A stretch of 64,000 bases of DNA from Unio delphinus (taxonomy: Eukaryota > Mollusca > Bivalvia > Unionida > Unionidae). Below the pieces are notes generated by a model. The model was not told where the DNA came from and made no database searches. It was given only the letters and a program-made list of their open reading frames with translations. The stretch covers positions 12,993,001 to 13,057,000 of the forward strand of contig JAQISU010000081.1 of the NCBI GenBank assembly GCA_029339505.1, in the 5' to 3' direction. The position numbers and the translations under genes are program-made. Below, in pieces: positions 12,955 to 24,713 of this stretch. The number at the start of each line of letters is the position of its first letter. Positions within the stretch are counted from its first letter, which is position 1.

Positions 12955-13110
12955 ATCCAGTTATCTCTAATCTCAGTGGATCTCAATGTTAAACCCATCC
13001 ACTTATCTTTAATCTCAATGGATCTCAATGTTATACCCATCCACTTATCTCTAATCTCAATGGATCTCAATGTTATTGGGATCCACTGATCTTTAATCTC
13101 AATTGATCAC
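12955..13110. repeat. 42-bp minisatellite, about 3.7 units
   Basis: Units start at exactly 12955, 12997, 13039 and 13081, each beginning ATCCA and containing CTAATCTCAATGGATCTCAA or close variants. A single related unit lies at 7535-7577, just before the LINE. Confidence 0.9.
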
Positions 13111-14395
13111 CAGAAACAAATCACAAATAATACTTCTCGCCATCAACGGATGTTGTTTAAGCCGTTATAACATCTAATTTATAGATAAAGGGACGAGGCA
13201 CTTCTTTTGCTTTGGTTTTAAATCTTACTTGTGTTGCTATGCCACAGAAGACCAAACCGAACCCACATGAGATCGTATAATTGCTTAACAAATTACCTAC
13301 CAATCATACATGTGCTATATAATAATAGTAGTAGTGTATAGTACATGTATAATTGTTAGGTAAACTGTCGGCAACGATATGAGCCCGTGTGTTTCTTTGT
13401 TCGTCTGGTATAGATTCAGAAACTATTTCCCTTTCAAATACCTAATCATCTAATTGATGCTCCAGACAAATGGATATAAAGACAATGTGAATACAAAGTG
13501 TCACATATTGCGACATTAATCATAGGTGAGATCAAAATGACAACATAATCAAACAAATTCAAATAACAGCGCAATACAGTTTTCTCATGAGTTTTTATCA
13601 CACTATTTCAACACAGCATAAACCAAGAAAATAAATATGGAATGTGATGCTATTCAAACATGTATAATCATTATGCAACTTGTACAATAACAGCCAGAGT
13701 GTGTCCTATGTACAGTGGATACATTTCAACATGGATTGAAACAGGTATTCAGTTCAAGACCTCCCCTGCAACAAGAATCCTGACATTACATCAAGTAAAT
13801 CAAAGTCAAAATGTCGAACATAATTGCAAAATGTACACTGATTCTGATACATCTCAAGTCAAACCAGAAATGGATTCATGGAATATCCATGCTGCAACGC
13901 ACTACGTGATTAGACAAAAAACACAAGCACATAACCAAATGTGTGACAAACAGATTGCTGGATGGACATGTGTAGCCATTCATATGGTATGAACATTATC
14001 ATATCACTTTTCCAAAAGTGTTGCAAATCTGAGTCAGTTAAAATTTAACCAGTTTTAATTTAGAACAACATTTTGCCAACTGTAACCAGTGACTGTACTT
14101 AATACCTTACTATTTAGTCATGTCGGAAGATATGTTAAATCTCCATAATATATACAATGAATGCCAAAAAACATCTGAAAAAATATAAGATTCAAATTTC
14201 AATGAAAACATATTAAATTCAATAAAGGAAACTAACTTTCCAACTAGGATAATATTTTATAATCTAGAAATGCCTTGTCTAATCTCGTCATGTACCATTA
14301 AACACAAAAAAACAGAAATCTGAACTTTTATGAAAGAAAATTCATTTATGCAGATGAAATGGTATAAAATGATTCGTACATATTCACATACATTA
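13111..14395. other. Noncoding part of copy A
   Basis: From about 13797 the sequence is the counterpart of 33610-34200. The 110-codon frame at 13660-13992 is not preserved in that counterpart, so I do not call it a gene. Confidence 0.5.
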
Positions 14396-14873
14396 TGTTA
14401 TCTCGTAATAACGCCGCAAACCAGCCTCGTAATAACACAAAGGTTATCTCGTAATCACGCAATGTTATCTCGTAATAACACAATACTATCTCGTAAAAGC
14501 GCAATCTTATCTTGTAATAACGCAGAACAATGTCGTCAGAGCGTAATACTATCTCGTAATAACGCAATGCCATCTCATAACAGCGCAATACTATGTCGAG
14601 ATAATGCAATATTTTCTCTTATTAACCCAATACTATGTCGTAAAAACTTTGTTATCTCGTAATAACGCAATACAATCTCGTATTAACGTAGTATACAGTA
14701 ATTACGCAATACTATCTCGTAATAACGCACTGTTGTCTCATAATCTTTCAGGACTATGACGTATTAACTCAATATCTAGTAATTACGCATTACTATGTCG
14801 TAATAACGCAATGTTATCTCGTATTAACGAAATCTTATCACGTAATAACGCAATACCATCTCATAATAACGTA
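14396..14873. repeat. Minisatellite of about 19-21 bp units, expanded in copy A only
   Basis: More than 20 imperfect units built on TATCTCGTAATAACGCAATA fill 478 bp. The equivalent place in copy B (about 34200-34226) has a single unit (CTTATGTCATAATAACGTAC). Both strands show ORFs made of repeated short peptides; these are by-products of the repeat. Confidence 0.9.
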
Positions 14874-15932
14874 CAAATATATCCTGTCTAACTTTCGTGT
14901 TGAAAGGACGTTTACTAAACAGTTGACTTGGTTACCTCCAAGGATAGGACTGAAATGGACAAGTATAGACTGTCTCGATGAGGTCATTTTGATGCAAACA
15001 TGAGGCTATTAATAAAGGTGCAGAAAGTACAGTGGCAGATGGCTGTCATGGGGGCAACGTATGAACATCCATGAAGAACAAAATTGCTGCTTTTATATTT
15101 TAAATCCCATCAAACCCATACATTATTTATCATAATCACGTTCCCATTATTAAATTTTGTTAAATAATACAAAATTCCAAAAACAAGTAAAAATTATTAT
15201 CCTGAGGTAATTTTAAGTAGATTTATTAAAAGATTGCCATCGGATATAGCTGCGGTAAAATTATTATTCAAAAATTCTTTATAAAACTGCTGCTATGTAT
15301 GGACGGATGCGTTAGTCCAATAAATTATGCTGGTAGCGTGGATTGTGTGTTGGAATAAGAGAATCCAACTCAACATAATATTGCTTATTATAACGTTGAC
15401 GCTTGGTACATGCACGAACAATTGTGAGCTAAATATTATCAGAAATTCATAACGGTAAACACTGTGTTGATATAACTCGTGCTGTATTGAAAGGCATATA
15501 TTATCTCACGCTTCATCATCAGTCACATGACTGATTTTGTGTTTTATGATACGTATCATGACTTGAGATCTATAAATTACCTGCTACCATATATGTGTAC
15601 GCTTTCAAGAGTATCAACTTCCTCTTCCCAAATTAAAAACAACGTAAGAATTTTACGACAGTAATAGGTAACTCAAAAGCATTGATTGCTTTCATTTGAA
15701 AATATTTATTTACGTTTATTAGTAATCTAATCCTTGAATCTATATCGACAATGCCTTACTGACACTCCTTGTTCAGAATTCCCATGCGTGGTATTGTTTT
15801 GTTTTGATGATATATGAACTAAACTGCACATAGTGTTTAGGTAGAAATGTACAACAATGTACTAATTTTGAGTTTATCAATATAAGAACAACTACTACTA
15901 CTAATACTACAACTACTACTACTACTAATAAA

Positions 15933-15971
<39 letters not shown>

Positions 15972-16151
15972 CAATAATAATACTTCAAATTATAATAATT
16001 AAACCAATAATGATAACTACAACATTTGAGCAAGTATAATCTTTCTTCAATTGAAAATTCCAGCTCTTCACATTATATTAGGACTGAACAGGTAACAAAA
16101 AAAACCCGACCACCCAATTCAATTCAATTCAACTATTATTATTATTATTAT

Positions 16152-16183
<32 letters not shown>

Positions 16184-16530
16184 TAAAGATAACAAGAAGT
16201 CACTGATAGTTAAAAATATTGAATACAGTCTTTGAGTATGCTAGGTGTTTGCAAAGTGTTTAAAACGAAAGTACCTTTATTTAAAGAATATGCCTCTAGC
16301 ATTGTCTACAGATCAGTCGATTTTCCACTTGAACAAGATTGGTGACACATGTAAACACACACACACACACGCACGCACGCACACACAAACGCGCACGTTA
16401 TTTTGGTTTAATCATTGCCATATCTGCACACACATGCACTGCTAGGAACACTTAAGTTGTTCTTTTTTAAACACTCGCTCACATACGTATACATGTACTT
16501 ACAAAGAGGTAGTATCATGAAGCCATTGGC
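14874..16530. other. Noncoding copy A sequence with AAT/AGT microsatellites
   Basis: The stretch is homologous to 34210-36600. It contains (ACT)n/(AAT)n at about 15890-15972 and (ATT)n(AGT)n at about 16133-16182. The block 16240-16345 (containing TAGCATTGTCTACAGATCAG) is one of four copies lying next to AC/GT tracts. No coding exon was found. Confidence 0.6.
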
Positions 16531-16532
16531 AG

Positions 16533-16603
16533 TGTGTGTGTGTGTGTGTGTGTGTGATTTGATGTGATGTGACGCATGTGTGTGTGTCTGCGTGTGTGTG
16601 TGC

Positions 16604-16660
<57 letters not shown>
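16533..16660. repeat. (GT)n ... (GA)n compound microsatellite at an inversion junction
   Basis: To the left, sequence follows the orientation of copy B. From here to about 16930 it follows arm L (compare 16660-16900 with 3850-4095). The tract therefore sits at an orientation switch. Confidence 0.8.
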
Positions 16661-16663
<3 letters not shown>

Positions 16664-17809
16664 TCAATTTCAAAGGTTTATAATATTTCATTGCACATGT
16701 AATCGAAAAAACTCGACGAAAAGCTTTTTTTTATCTTTTATAATTTTTTCTTTGCACAAACGAAATTTATTAAAAATCAGTTTTAAATTCATTGCTAATT
16801 CTCAGATTTCAAACCTTGCTCACTGATAATTCGAAGCATGCAAGTAATTTTCCAAACATAGTTATACTTGTCACTGAGTTGAAACTGCACCACCATCTCT
16901 CCTTTGGACTAGTGGTTAGAACGTCTGCCTGTTAACGTCTTAAATATATTTGGTTTCAATAGAATCAAAATATTGAAATAAATGCTTGCATGGGTCAAAA
17001 TAGATAGGAGTATCTTTTGGAAAATTTAGTCCACATAATATACCATTTCCTTTAATCTTTATAGCGGCGTTCAATGAGAAAATATTTAAACACCAAGTGT
17101 CTGCAATGGGAATTTTAATTCTGCTATTAGTATATGTATAAAAAAGCATGTACAAACACGTGTGTTTAAAAAAGATCAAAATCATGAACTTAAGTATAAT
17201 AAATGTTTTTATACGTATTAAATTATTGCCACACGTGATTCGTGGTCTTTACACTTACTTCGAAAAATATATTTATATAAAGTCATTTATATAAAGTCAT
17301 TTGTGATGCGAATGGCTATACGTGTGAAGAAAATTAATAAGCTGAAAAATGATCGGTTTTTTCTTACGAAGATGCACTTAGCATTATTGCTTGAGTGTTG
17401 CGATTCAACGACAGAGATTATGTTACCATGTTTAGAAATGGCGGTAGTTTTAAAACTAATTTTAGGAACTTGCCTATTTTCTGTTCCAAGCTAATCAATT
17501 GTTCAGCAAATCTTGGAATGGAACAATAGCATTCTGACTTCCGTGTTTATATATTCTACAGAACAAATGTTTTGGCTATCAGTAGTCTGAAATAGTTATG
17601 TTTGTTGACATAATTTATGTTACCGAATACCAGGTAGGTTTCGTTTGAAGAATAGTCAAATATCATATAATATTTCTGATTCCTCCTACGCAAGGATTCT
17701 ATATATGGACGAAAGGGAAAGGAATGGGAAACTATACTTACGTCATTGTATGACAGGACGTCTTTGGAAAATACATAGAAAATCTTGTTCCTACCTAAAT
17801 TGAGGAAGT

Positions 17810-17811
<2 letters not shown>

Positions 17812-17878
<67 letters not shown>
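17812..17878. repeat. (TA)n microsatellite
   Basis: About 33 TA units lie 65 bp upstream of the copy A TATA box. Copy B (41145-41160) has only a short non-repetitive sequence at this place. Confidence 0.95.
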
Positions 17879-17879
<1 letters not shown>

Positions 17880-17943
17880 GTCAACTACGAACTGATTCGC
17901 CAATTAATGAACCAATGAACCTGCTTGATCCTTGAAGGATTTA

Positions 17944-18008
17944 TATATAAGGACTTCAATTACAAGATAAGCAAACATTATCGGAAATAGGCAACATGGC
18001 AACTGCAG
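17944..18008 (+). promoter_or_regulatory. TATA box and leader exon of DUOXA copy A
   Basis: TATATAA at 17944-17950 is followed by the conserved leader ending CAACTGCAG before the donor GTATGGGT (GT at 18009-18010). Unlike the L and B copies, this leader contains an ATG (17996-17998) with A at -3 and G at +4. L and B read ATA there. Confidence 0.6.
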
Positions 18009-18146
18009 GTATGGGTCCATTTAGAACATGCATATTATTTGTTGATTATAACTTCTGTAATCTTTGATAGTCTTTTCTTTTTGTTTGCCTCTGATAATGT
18101 AGGAATTTTGTAACAAGGTTATGTTGAAGCTTTACGATCTTTACAG

Positions 18147-18382
18147 ATCTTTTATTGCAACCGTGGTCTTACTTGGAAAATAATTTTTCATTAATTTTGC
18201 CAACAAGAATGTCTTCATCCCCGGATTTATATTCAGCATTTCGCACAAATGGCGGCCCTACCGTGTACCCTGGGATAAAGACAACCTGGCAAGCGGACAT
18301 CTTGGAATCTGGACTTATCTATGTATTCTGTATACTTGCAGTGTCATTCATTGTTTTCATGCCTAGCTTAAAAGGAAAAGAG
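18147..18382 (+). CDS. DUOXA: DUOXA first coding exon, direct paralogue (copy A)
   Basis: The acceptor TTTACAG ends at 18146 and the donor GTATAC begins at 18383. The ATG homologous to the functional gene is at 18209 and the coding part to 18382 is 174 bp, the same length as at 41568-41741 and about 92% identical. It encodes MSSSPDLYSAFRTNGGPTV, then the first membrane segment. Nine codons differ from the gene by replacement and two silently, and the conserved PGIRGK motif is PSLKGK. Reading from the leader ATG at 17996 through the splice (MATA, then DLLLQPW) would stay in frame and add 25 residues. The exon may belong to a decaying partial duplicate or act as an alternative first exon of the gene at 41568; both fit. 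Confidence 0.75.
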
Positions 18383-18499
18383 GTATACAAAAATCAATTA
18401 TATTCATGCCTCTATTATTAATTGAATCACATATATTCGTCCAAATGTCACTTCGTCATGCGTCCATCGTCTTGTTCTATATCAGTATAAGAGATAGAC

Positions 18500-18622
<123 letters not shown>

Positions 18623-18979
18623 CAGAGATTGACAGAGAAAACAGAGAGAAATATAGAAACAGAGAGATTACGATGTCTAAAAGAAGCTACAATGAAAAAT
18701 ACCAAACTTTAAATGTTGTTGCAAACGTTTTTAAATGTTATATATAATGATAAGAAAGGTAAGCAATACAAGTTTTCACTACTAATATGAATTCTGGTTT
18801 AGGACTCGATATATTTAAAATTTATAAAATACACAGTTATCGTTCAACTTATTTCGCAATCTTGACCCCAGCTCATTCCTTACTTGTATCATGCCACATA
18901 TAACTCTTAAGAAATTTATTGGACGAGTATTTTTCAACGCATGAGTATTCTATATGCAAAGCAGCTAATAAAACAGATT

Positions 18980-19185
18980 CAACTCGTGGGTCTACTACAC
19001 CCAAAATGACTGGTAAAACAGCTTCAGCGCGTACGACTACTACAACTAAGGTAACCAGTAAGACATTTTTAACTCGCCAGTCTACTTCATCCAATATAAC
19101 TATTAAAACTCCTTCAACGCGTTCGTCTACAACATCCAATATGATTAGTAAAGCAATTTGAACTCATCCGTCTTCAACACACAAT
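18980..19185. repeat. 45-bp minisatellite, about 4.5 units
   Basis: Units start at 18980, 19025, 19070, 19115 and 19160 with an exact 45-bp period. As 45 is a multiple of three, one frame (18919-19161) stays open and reads a Ser/Thr/Lys-rich 15-residue repeat. The frame has no gene context and I do not call it coding. Confidence 0.85.
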
Positions 19186-20100
19186 AGCTGTAACGTACAG
19201 TGCTTATCTTCTAAACTAAACTTCGCTATTTAAATAGCCGTATGGTACAGTGTTTATCGTGTACACTAAATTACGCCATTTAAATAGACGTAACGTACTG
19301 TAATTATCTTCTAAAGTAAGATATGCTTATTATAAAAAAAACTGAAAAAAACTGGCTTCTTCATCATAAATCTCGTGATGCAAAAACCTGATCAGACTTA
19401 TTTTCTTGAAATGTTTTACATGATTAAATGAATGATCGTTATACATGTCAAAGCTCAGTTCTTTATGATCACAAATATTTTATTCTGTTTGAAAATTATC
19501 TTTTGTTCATTATCAGTTTCTTTACGAATAGAGTTTAGAACTTAGTGCACAAAACCGTTTTGCATGCTAACCAAAAATCAATGTCCCCTTTCCGTTTCGA
19601 CGATTTCTTTTCTCATACGTATATTTTATCGCTGCCATATTTTTTTTCCTTGCTAACTGAATACATTGCTATTCATCAGTATCGAGAAGTTCTCTAAATT
19701 TTAGTGCATGTTTGTATTCAATTCATTCTAGTCTCGTTGATGATTTCTTTAGGCACACATTAAATATATTTCTCTATACTTTCAAACTATTTTACAATAA
19801 CATTCCACAACTTTTAAAAAGTTTGATATAATTTCGAAGATACAATGATTCAATTAATCGGCTATAACATTTTTGAAGAAATAACCACGAATCATTTTTA
19901 CCCCAATATCAAAACAACGGGAGTCAACAAGGGGCGGCATAATAAAATCATAAGCTACTTAAAGTTCTTGACCGTTTGTAATTACAATCATAATGTTCGT
20001 TCTCTAATACCATTAGCTCTTGCCAATTTCTTGATATTCAGGAATAATGCAGTGCATTATAAACATTGTTTATACTGGAAGATATTACTTTAAAAAATCA
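19186..20100. other. Intron-like sequence between copy A exons 1 and 2
   Basis: Two to three imperfect units of about 60 bp (containing CTATTTAAATAGCCGTATGG and CCATTTAAATAGACGTAACG) occupy 19186-19320. The rest has no recognisable gene. Confidence 0.5.
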
Positions 20101-20104
20101 AAGT

Positions 20105-20365
20105 CGGTTTGTTATGTATTGCCAGAGAATAATCATGTTGTTATGTATTCTTATGGAATATTGATCATGTTATGTATTTTCTGGGATATTAACGATGTTG
20201 TGTATTTAAAAGGAGTTTTAACGATGTTATGAATTTGTAGGGAATATAAATGATGTTAGTTATTGGCACGGAATATTAATCATTCGGTCGGGATAATAAT
20301 GCTGTTATGCATTTGCAGGGAATATTAATGATATTACGTATTCGCAGGGAATAACCATGATAAAA
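20105..20365. repeat. Degenerate minisatellite of roughly 35-40 bp units
   Basis: Seven or so units vary around the theme GTTATGTATTTGCAGGGAAT followed by ATTAAYGAT. Unit length drifts. Confidence 0.7.
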
Positions 20366-20440
20366 TACATGTATTCCTTGCTTTAGGAACAAATATATTT
20401 TTCTCAGCTGTCTAGCTCCACAGCTACTACGTCCTTTGTT

Positions 20441-20610
20441 CTTAAATAAACCGCCATCACGTGATCGGCAGTTAACCCGTTTATGCTCTGACAGACACTC
20501 ATTAACTGCTTTAAATGACCACTTTTTGGCTCTCCACTACATTGTCCTCAAGACTCAGAGATCTGGGCCTACATTCATCATTACTTAAATGTAAACGGAA
20601 GTGATAAAAT
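20441..20610 (+). repeat. Dispersed repeat shared with 28555-28700
   Basis: The stretch AATAAACCGCCATCACGTGA and about 130 bp after it recur at 28560, where they lie directly upstream of a LINE endonuclease region. It may be a LINE 5' untranslated fragment. Confidence 0.55.
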
Positions 20611-20628
20611 AAACGTTATATCAAAATG

Positions 20629-20786
20629 TATACTGTTTTAATGTCACCAATTTCATACTTTTCAAATATTTGCATATATCACTATAAATCGTTTTCACAT
20701 GATGTTACATAACTGATCAACTTCCATATCCGCCATTTTGATTCTCTAACCACGCATTTGCGTCAATACATTTATGGATACAATCT

Positions 20787-20825
<39 letters not shown>

Positions 20826-21236
20826 ATACATACATACATACATACATACATACATACATACATACATACATACATACATACATACATACATACATACATA
20901 CATACATACGTAGTAGCTCCTATAACACCATATAATATTGCCTGTGAGTTGTATTGATAGGAATATGTCATACAAACATGTGCTAATCCTACTTATTAAA
21001 ACTAATGAATACATAAATACATACCATATAGCATAGTACCTACATACACACAATATAACATACAAACCACGCAAATCGGTACCTAACTTCGTTGTTTATT
21101 ATTTAACATTATACTGTTTTAATATCACAAATTTCATACTTGTCAATTATCTGCATATAACATTATATATTGCTTTCACATGAAGTTACATAACGTATCA
21201 ACTTCCATATCCGCCATTTTGATTCTCTAACCAAGC
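20629..21236. repeat. Direct repeat pair of about 125 bp flanking a (CA)n(CATA)n array
   Basis: The stretches 20629-20753 and 21111-21234 both run from TATACTGTTTTAAT to CATATCCGCCATTTTGATTC. Between them are (CA)n (20789-20820) and (CATA)n (20821-20909). Frames of alternating Tyr, Val, Cys and Met are repeat artefacts. Confidence 0.8.
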
Positions 21237-21379
21237 AAACCAGCAAATTAAATCACTCTTTTGTATATCAGTTGCACTGGAACAAAATTGCGTGAACATT
21301 ATGATTCCTGTTTTAAAACAATTAACTATGATTATTATCTTGACTATATGCGATGACTCGTCTTCATAAAGCTTTTATG

Positions 21380-23560
21380 AAGACCCAAAATGGCGGCGCA
21401 AGATACGCGCTCGTTGCATTGTGGGTATTTGCGTCAAGAATCGTGACGGCTGTAAGAACAATCCATAATATCAATGTTTGAAACAATTTTATTACTACAA
21501 ACAGAAAGATGGAAAAAGTTGTTCACCAAAACTCGACCGAAGGTAAAGATCAACGTGACAGAAGCAATGTCATTCTCCCGGACGATGTAACCTTGAGCAT
21601 GAGTCAACAGACATGGTAAGTTTTTTAATTAATTATTTTGCTTTCATAATTATTATTATTCCTATATTATTTTTAGATTAATACTAATATTACTTAACTT
21701 ATATTACTTAACGCCTTACTAAAGTTTGTGTCTATATTATATATAATAATTCCTAATTAATTGATAATTATATCATAAATTATCCCGTTCGGAAAACAAT
21801 TTCTTATCTATTCAGATTCAATGCCACTACAGGTCGTACTAGGATGTATGTAGAAGCTCTTTCATCCTCTCCAGTATTATCTCGCCCATGCGATACCAAA
21901 GAGAAAGCTGTCACAGTTGGTCAAAAACCTCTCCTCTTATCATTTGTTTGCACACAAAGCCTGTAACATTTTCCATCACAAAATCTCCCAGCCAACCAGA
22001 AAGCAGCGTGCCTACTAAAGCAGTTGATGAAATTGTGCAATGGTTACTAAAGCCTTCTGATCAGAAAATGTGTAATGGAACCCCGTCTCACAACTGATCG
22101 TTGCACACTATTGCTCAACGTATTGAACCAATATTTGAGCCGTTACCCCCTGCCCCAACTTTAACTGCAAATTTAGCATTTGTCACCGATTGGTTGGACA
22201 ACTATATTGTCCCGCATAATCCTGACCCTCATCCAACGTACTATTTACAAGTCACATAGCGCCCAATGATGACGCTTCTCAATCTTCTAAAAGGACTGAC
22301 ATTACAATAACGCCATTGAAGATTAGGAAGGGTAAAGCAGTTTGCCCGGTATGCTTTAAACCCGTGATTCGCCTCACTGAGTATTTGCGACGCCAATGTA
22401 TGACTGATTACAAGGGTTAAACATTGGAATAACGTAAGGCAAAAGCGGCTGAAGTATTCATAAGACAAAAGGCACATACGTTAGCTGTAGTCAGATCATC
22501 AGATTTATATACTGCTTATCATTACAAAACTATGACGGATTATATAGAGTATTTAAATAACTTATTTGAACAGTGTGGCGTCTTAGTTAATCGCGACTTA
22601 GACGTTAATTGTATCGTATCACGCAATAGGCAAACCTCACCACTTCCTTTACCACCATCGCCAATGACAAAGACACACAGTTCCGAGCCTGGCTCAGAAA
22701 ACAACAGAAAACAGTCCGGAGATGTCGCTTTACAAATGCATCGTAAGCGCATGGAATGATAACATCCACACCAATTAGGCCAGTAGAGCAGCACCATCAA
22801 ATTTGACAGCCGTCATAGTAAGCCATTTACGCAAGTGCAATCGAAACCAGGTAGTGGTACTGCACTGAATGCCAGTGAAAAGGAAACTATAGGTATCTTT
22901 GGAAAAAAGATAGCCTTTATAATTCAAGTCAAGAAATTAAAAACAGGACAATCTTCTGACTCTAACTGTTTCTGTTAAACGTAAGAAGTATTAACAAGAA
23001 ACAATCAACATTCAAATATCTCTATTAGGATTTTACGAAAAGTTTGAACAGAAAGAATGTCTGATATTAAACCAATTTCACAAGTTTTGTATAGGAATCA
23101 AATTGTAGCTAATGTTAATCCATTTTATATTCCTTGCATCCAGCATATCCTTATGCTCTAGCTACTAATGAATCCATTTATAATTATTTCAATAAAATGC
23201 CATTATCTTTAGCTTTCTGTAGTAAGGCCATCTATATTAAATCCTTAGGTATGTTTCTTGGCTACTGTTCCAATTCAGTTCGTGAGCGTTATGTTAAATT
23301 AATTGAATTTTTTATTCGGGATTGCCTTGCTAGCATACGGACATTTTTGTTAAAGAAAACCACTCGAATAATGGCCGAGAAACTGACTTGACAGTTTCGT
23401 GCGGGAAAGCAACTCTACCCGGTTAAAGAAATTTTGCACTGCGTTGCAGTCATGAAAGATAATTGTATTAAATATCTTGGTAGCAAACACCGTATACACC
23501 ATAAGGAATTACAGTGCCTGAACACATACTTCAACGCAGTCATCACATTGAAAAACGCCA
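21380..23560 (+). pseudogene. Degenerate gene-like locus of unknown family
   Basis: A GC-richer start (AAAATGGCGGCG at 21392, resembling a promoter/YY1-type site) precedes an open stretch from ATG 21509 to a GTAAGT donor at 21616 (MEKVVHQNSTEGKDQRDRSN, then 15 more residues). Downstream of a TTCAG acceptor (21815), frames broken by stops include DWLDNYIVPHNPDPHP (near 22192), a CxxC segment CPVCFKPVIRLTEYLRRQC (near 22338) and an 85-codon ORF at 23134-23391. Joining the first exon to the acceptor gives a stop at once. I cannot assign a family; a decayed DNA transposon or recombinase-type element is possible. Confidence 0.35.
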
Positions 23561-24660
23561 AGACGTGTAAGTGACGCAAAAAAAAATTATACGACACGTT
23601 GTCGTTGGAGAACTCATCTCCCTGGACAAGGCATTCGTGGATTGTATTTCCACCGCCATTTTGGTCTCTTACTGCAATGACCATCACACCTGTTCGAAAC
23701 TGAAACTTAATCATCTTAAAGTACTACCCACCGGAAGCTCGGCCTTGAGATGGATGGATGGACAAACAACGATATTATAGCCACTGCTTTGATCCTGCAG
23801 AACATCCGCTGAAGTCAGACTTTATAATGGAGATGCACGTGTTTTGAAACCTATTATAGCCGTTTGGTCTATTTGCTCTTTCGCTCAATGACCATCACAC
23901 ACATGTTCCAAACTGAAAGTAACATCATCTTTTGATTCTAATGTTTACAGTAGTGGTTGCTTTGATCATGCAGAATATCCGCTAAAGTCTAGTTCAGAAG
24001 GAATTGGATCATTGCTTTATCGGTCGAAACTAATATCTTTGAGTACTACCCAACGGAAGCTCGGCCATGAGAACCAGTGGCCTTATTTTTCTAATTTTAG
24101 CCAGACACACATTTATCTTACCAAATCTCGCTGCAATGGGAGAGGGAGACAATGTATTGACGGATGGATGCATGGATGGACAAACAAACATTTGCATTTA
24201 AATTTCGCCATCTTCTGGTAACACAACCAACAATATCTTCCGTATGGTTTTTTAATTCCTTTAGGTCATGGACCCAAACTTTTCATGCCTTAATATGTCG
24301 ACCATCAACCGTGTTTATTGACTTATCCCATCCAAATAAATCGAGAATGAAAATGCCATGTCGCAACTGTGAATGCGGGCGAAACAGTTGAGCACCAATC
24401 AAAAGGATTGAACAAGTGAAAAGTCATTAGTTAATGTGAATAATACTACTATCAATAAATCAATGAAAGCATTCTTATTAGTAGCCAAATGTACAATAAT
24501 ATATTACAAAGTAGATAAATGTGACTTACCGATCCGATTCTAAAACCTTGCTTGAAGATAGAAGTAAATCAACAGCTGACTTAAACTCGTCCTTTGGTTA
24601 AATGTGGATCACTGGAATGTCTGGATCACAGAGGTCAAAATGCTTGTGCAGATTCCTATT
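23561..24660. other. Noncoding, with local degenerate repeats
   Basis: The motifs GAAGCTCGGCC and ATGACCATCACAC with TTCNAAACTGAAA recur at about 23680-23750, 23890-23930 and 24040-24070, each near GATGGATGGACAAAC-like sequence (23748, 24168). They look like remnants of one dispersed repeat. No gene was found. Confidence 0.45.
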
Positions 24661-24713
24661 AGAAAAGAGGTCTTAATGAAATAAAATGTCGCAAGGACAG
24701 GCTTTGGAAAATT

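Larger units (their letters stand above)
5785..16600 (+). repeat. Segmental duplication copy A, proximal part
   Basis: The segment is directly homologous to 29855-36670 in copy B. Anchors are the opening GATATATTTACAGCAAATTTC (5788 and 29861), AAT array (6101 and 30169), tRNA-like SINE (6446 and 30471), 7054-7160 with 31078-33608 (split in B by a LINE), 13797-14390 with 33610-34200, 14880-15560 with 34210-34855, and 15600-16400 with 35500-36610. Copy A has an extra block, 7163-13797, absent from B. Confidence 0.85.

Noticed and set aside
13660..13992. 110-codon plus-strand ORF
   Set aside because: The part present in copy B (33610-33800) has indels that break the frame, and no domain is visible.
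14330..14662. Repeats resembling a CRISPR array or a repeat protein
   Set aside because: Units are contiguous and imperfect with no unique spacers, and the genome is animal; it is a minisatellite.
20717..21074. ORFs of alternating Tyr, Val, Cys, Met residues, also at 26056-26383
   Set aside because: They are translations of CATA and CGTA microsatellites.
22540..22800. 86-codon minus-strand ORF
   Set aside because: No domain or splice context; it lies opposite the degenerate locus at 21380-23560.
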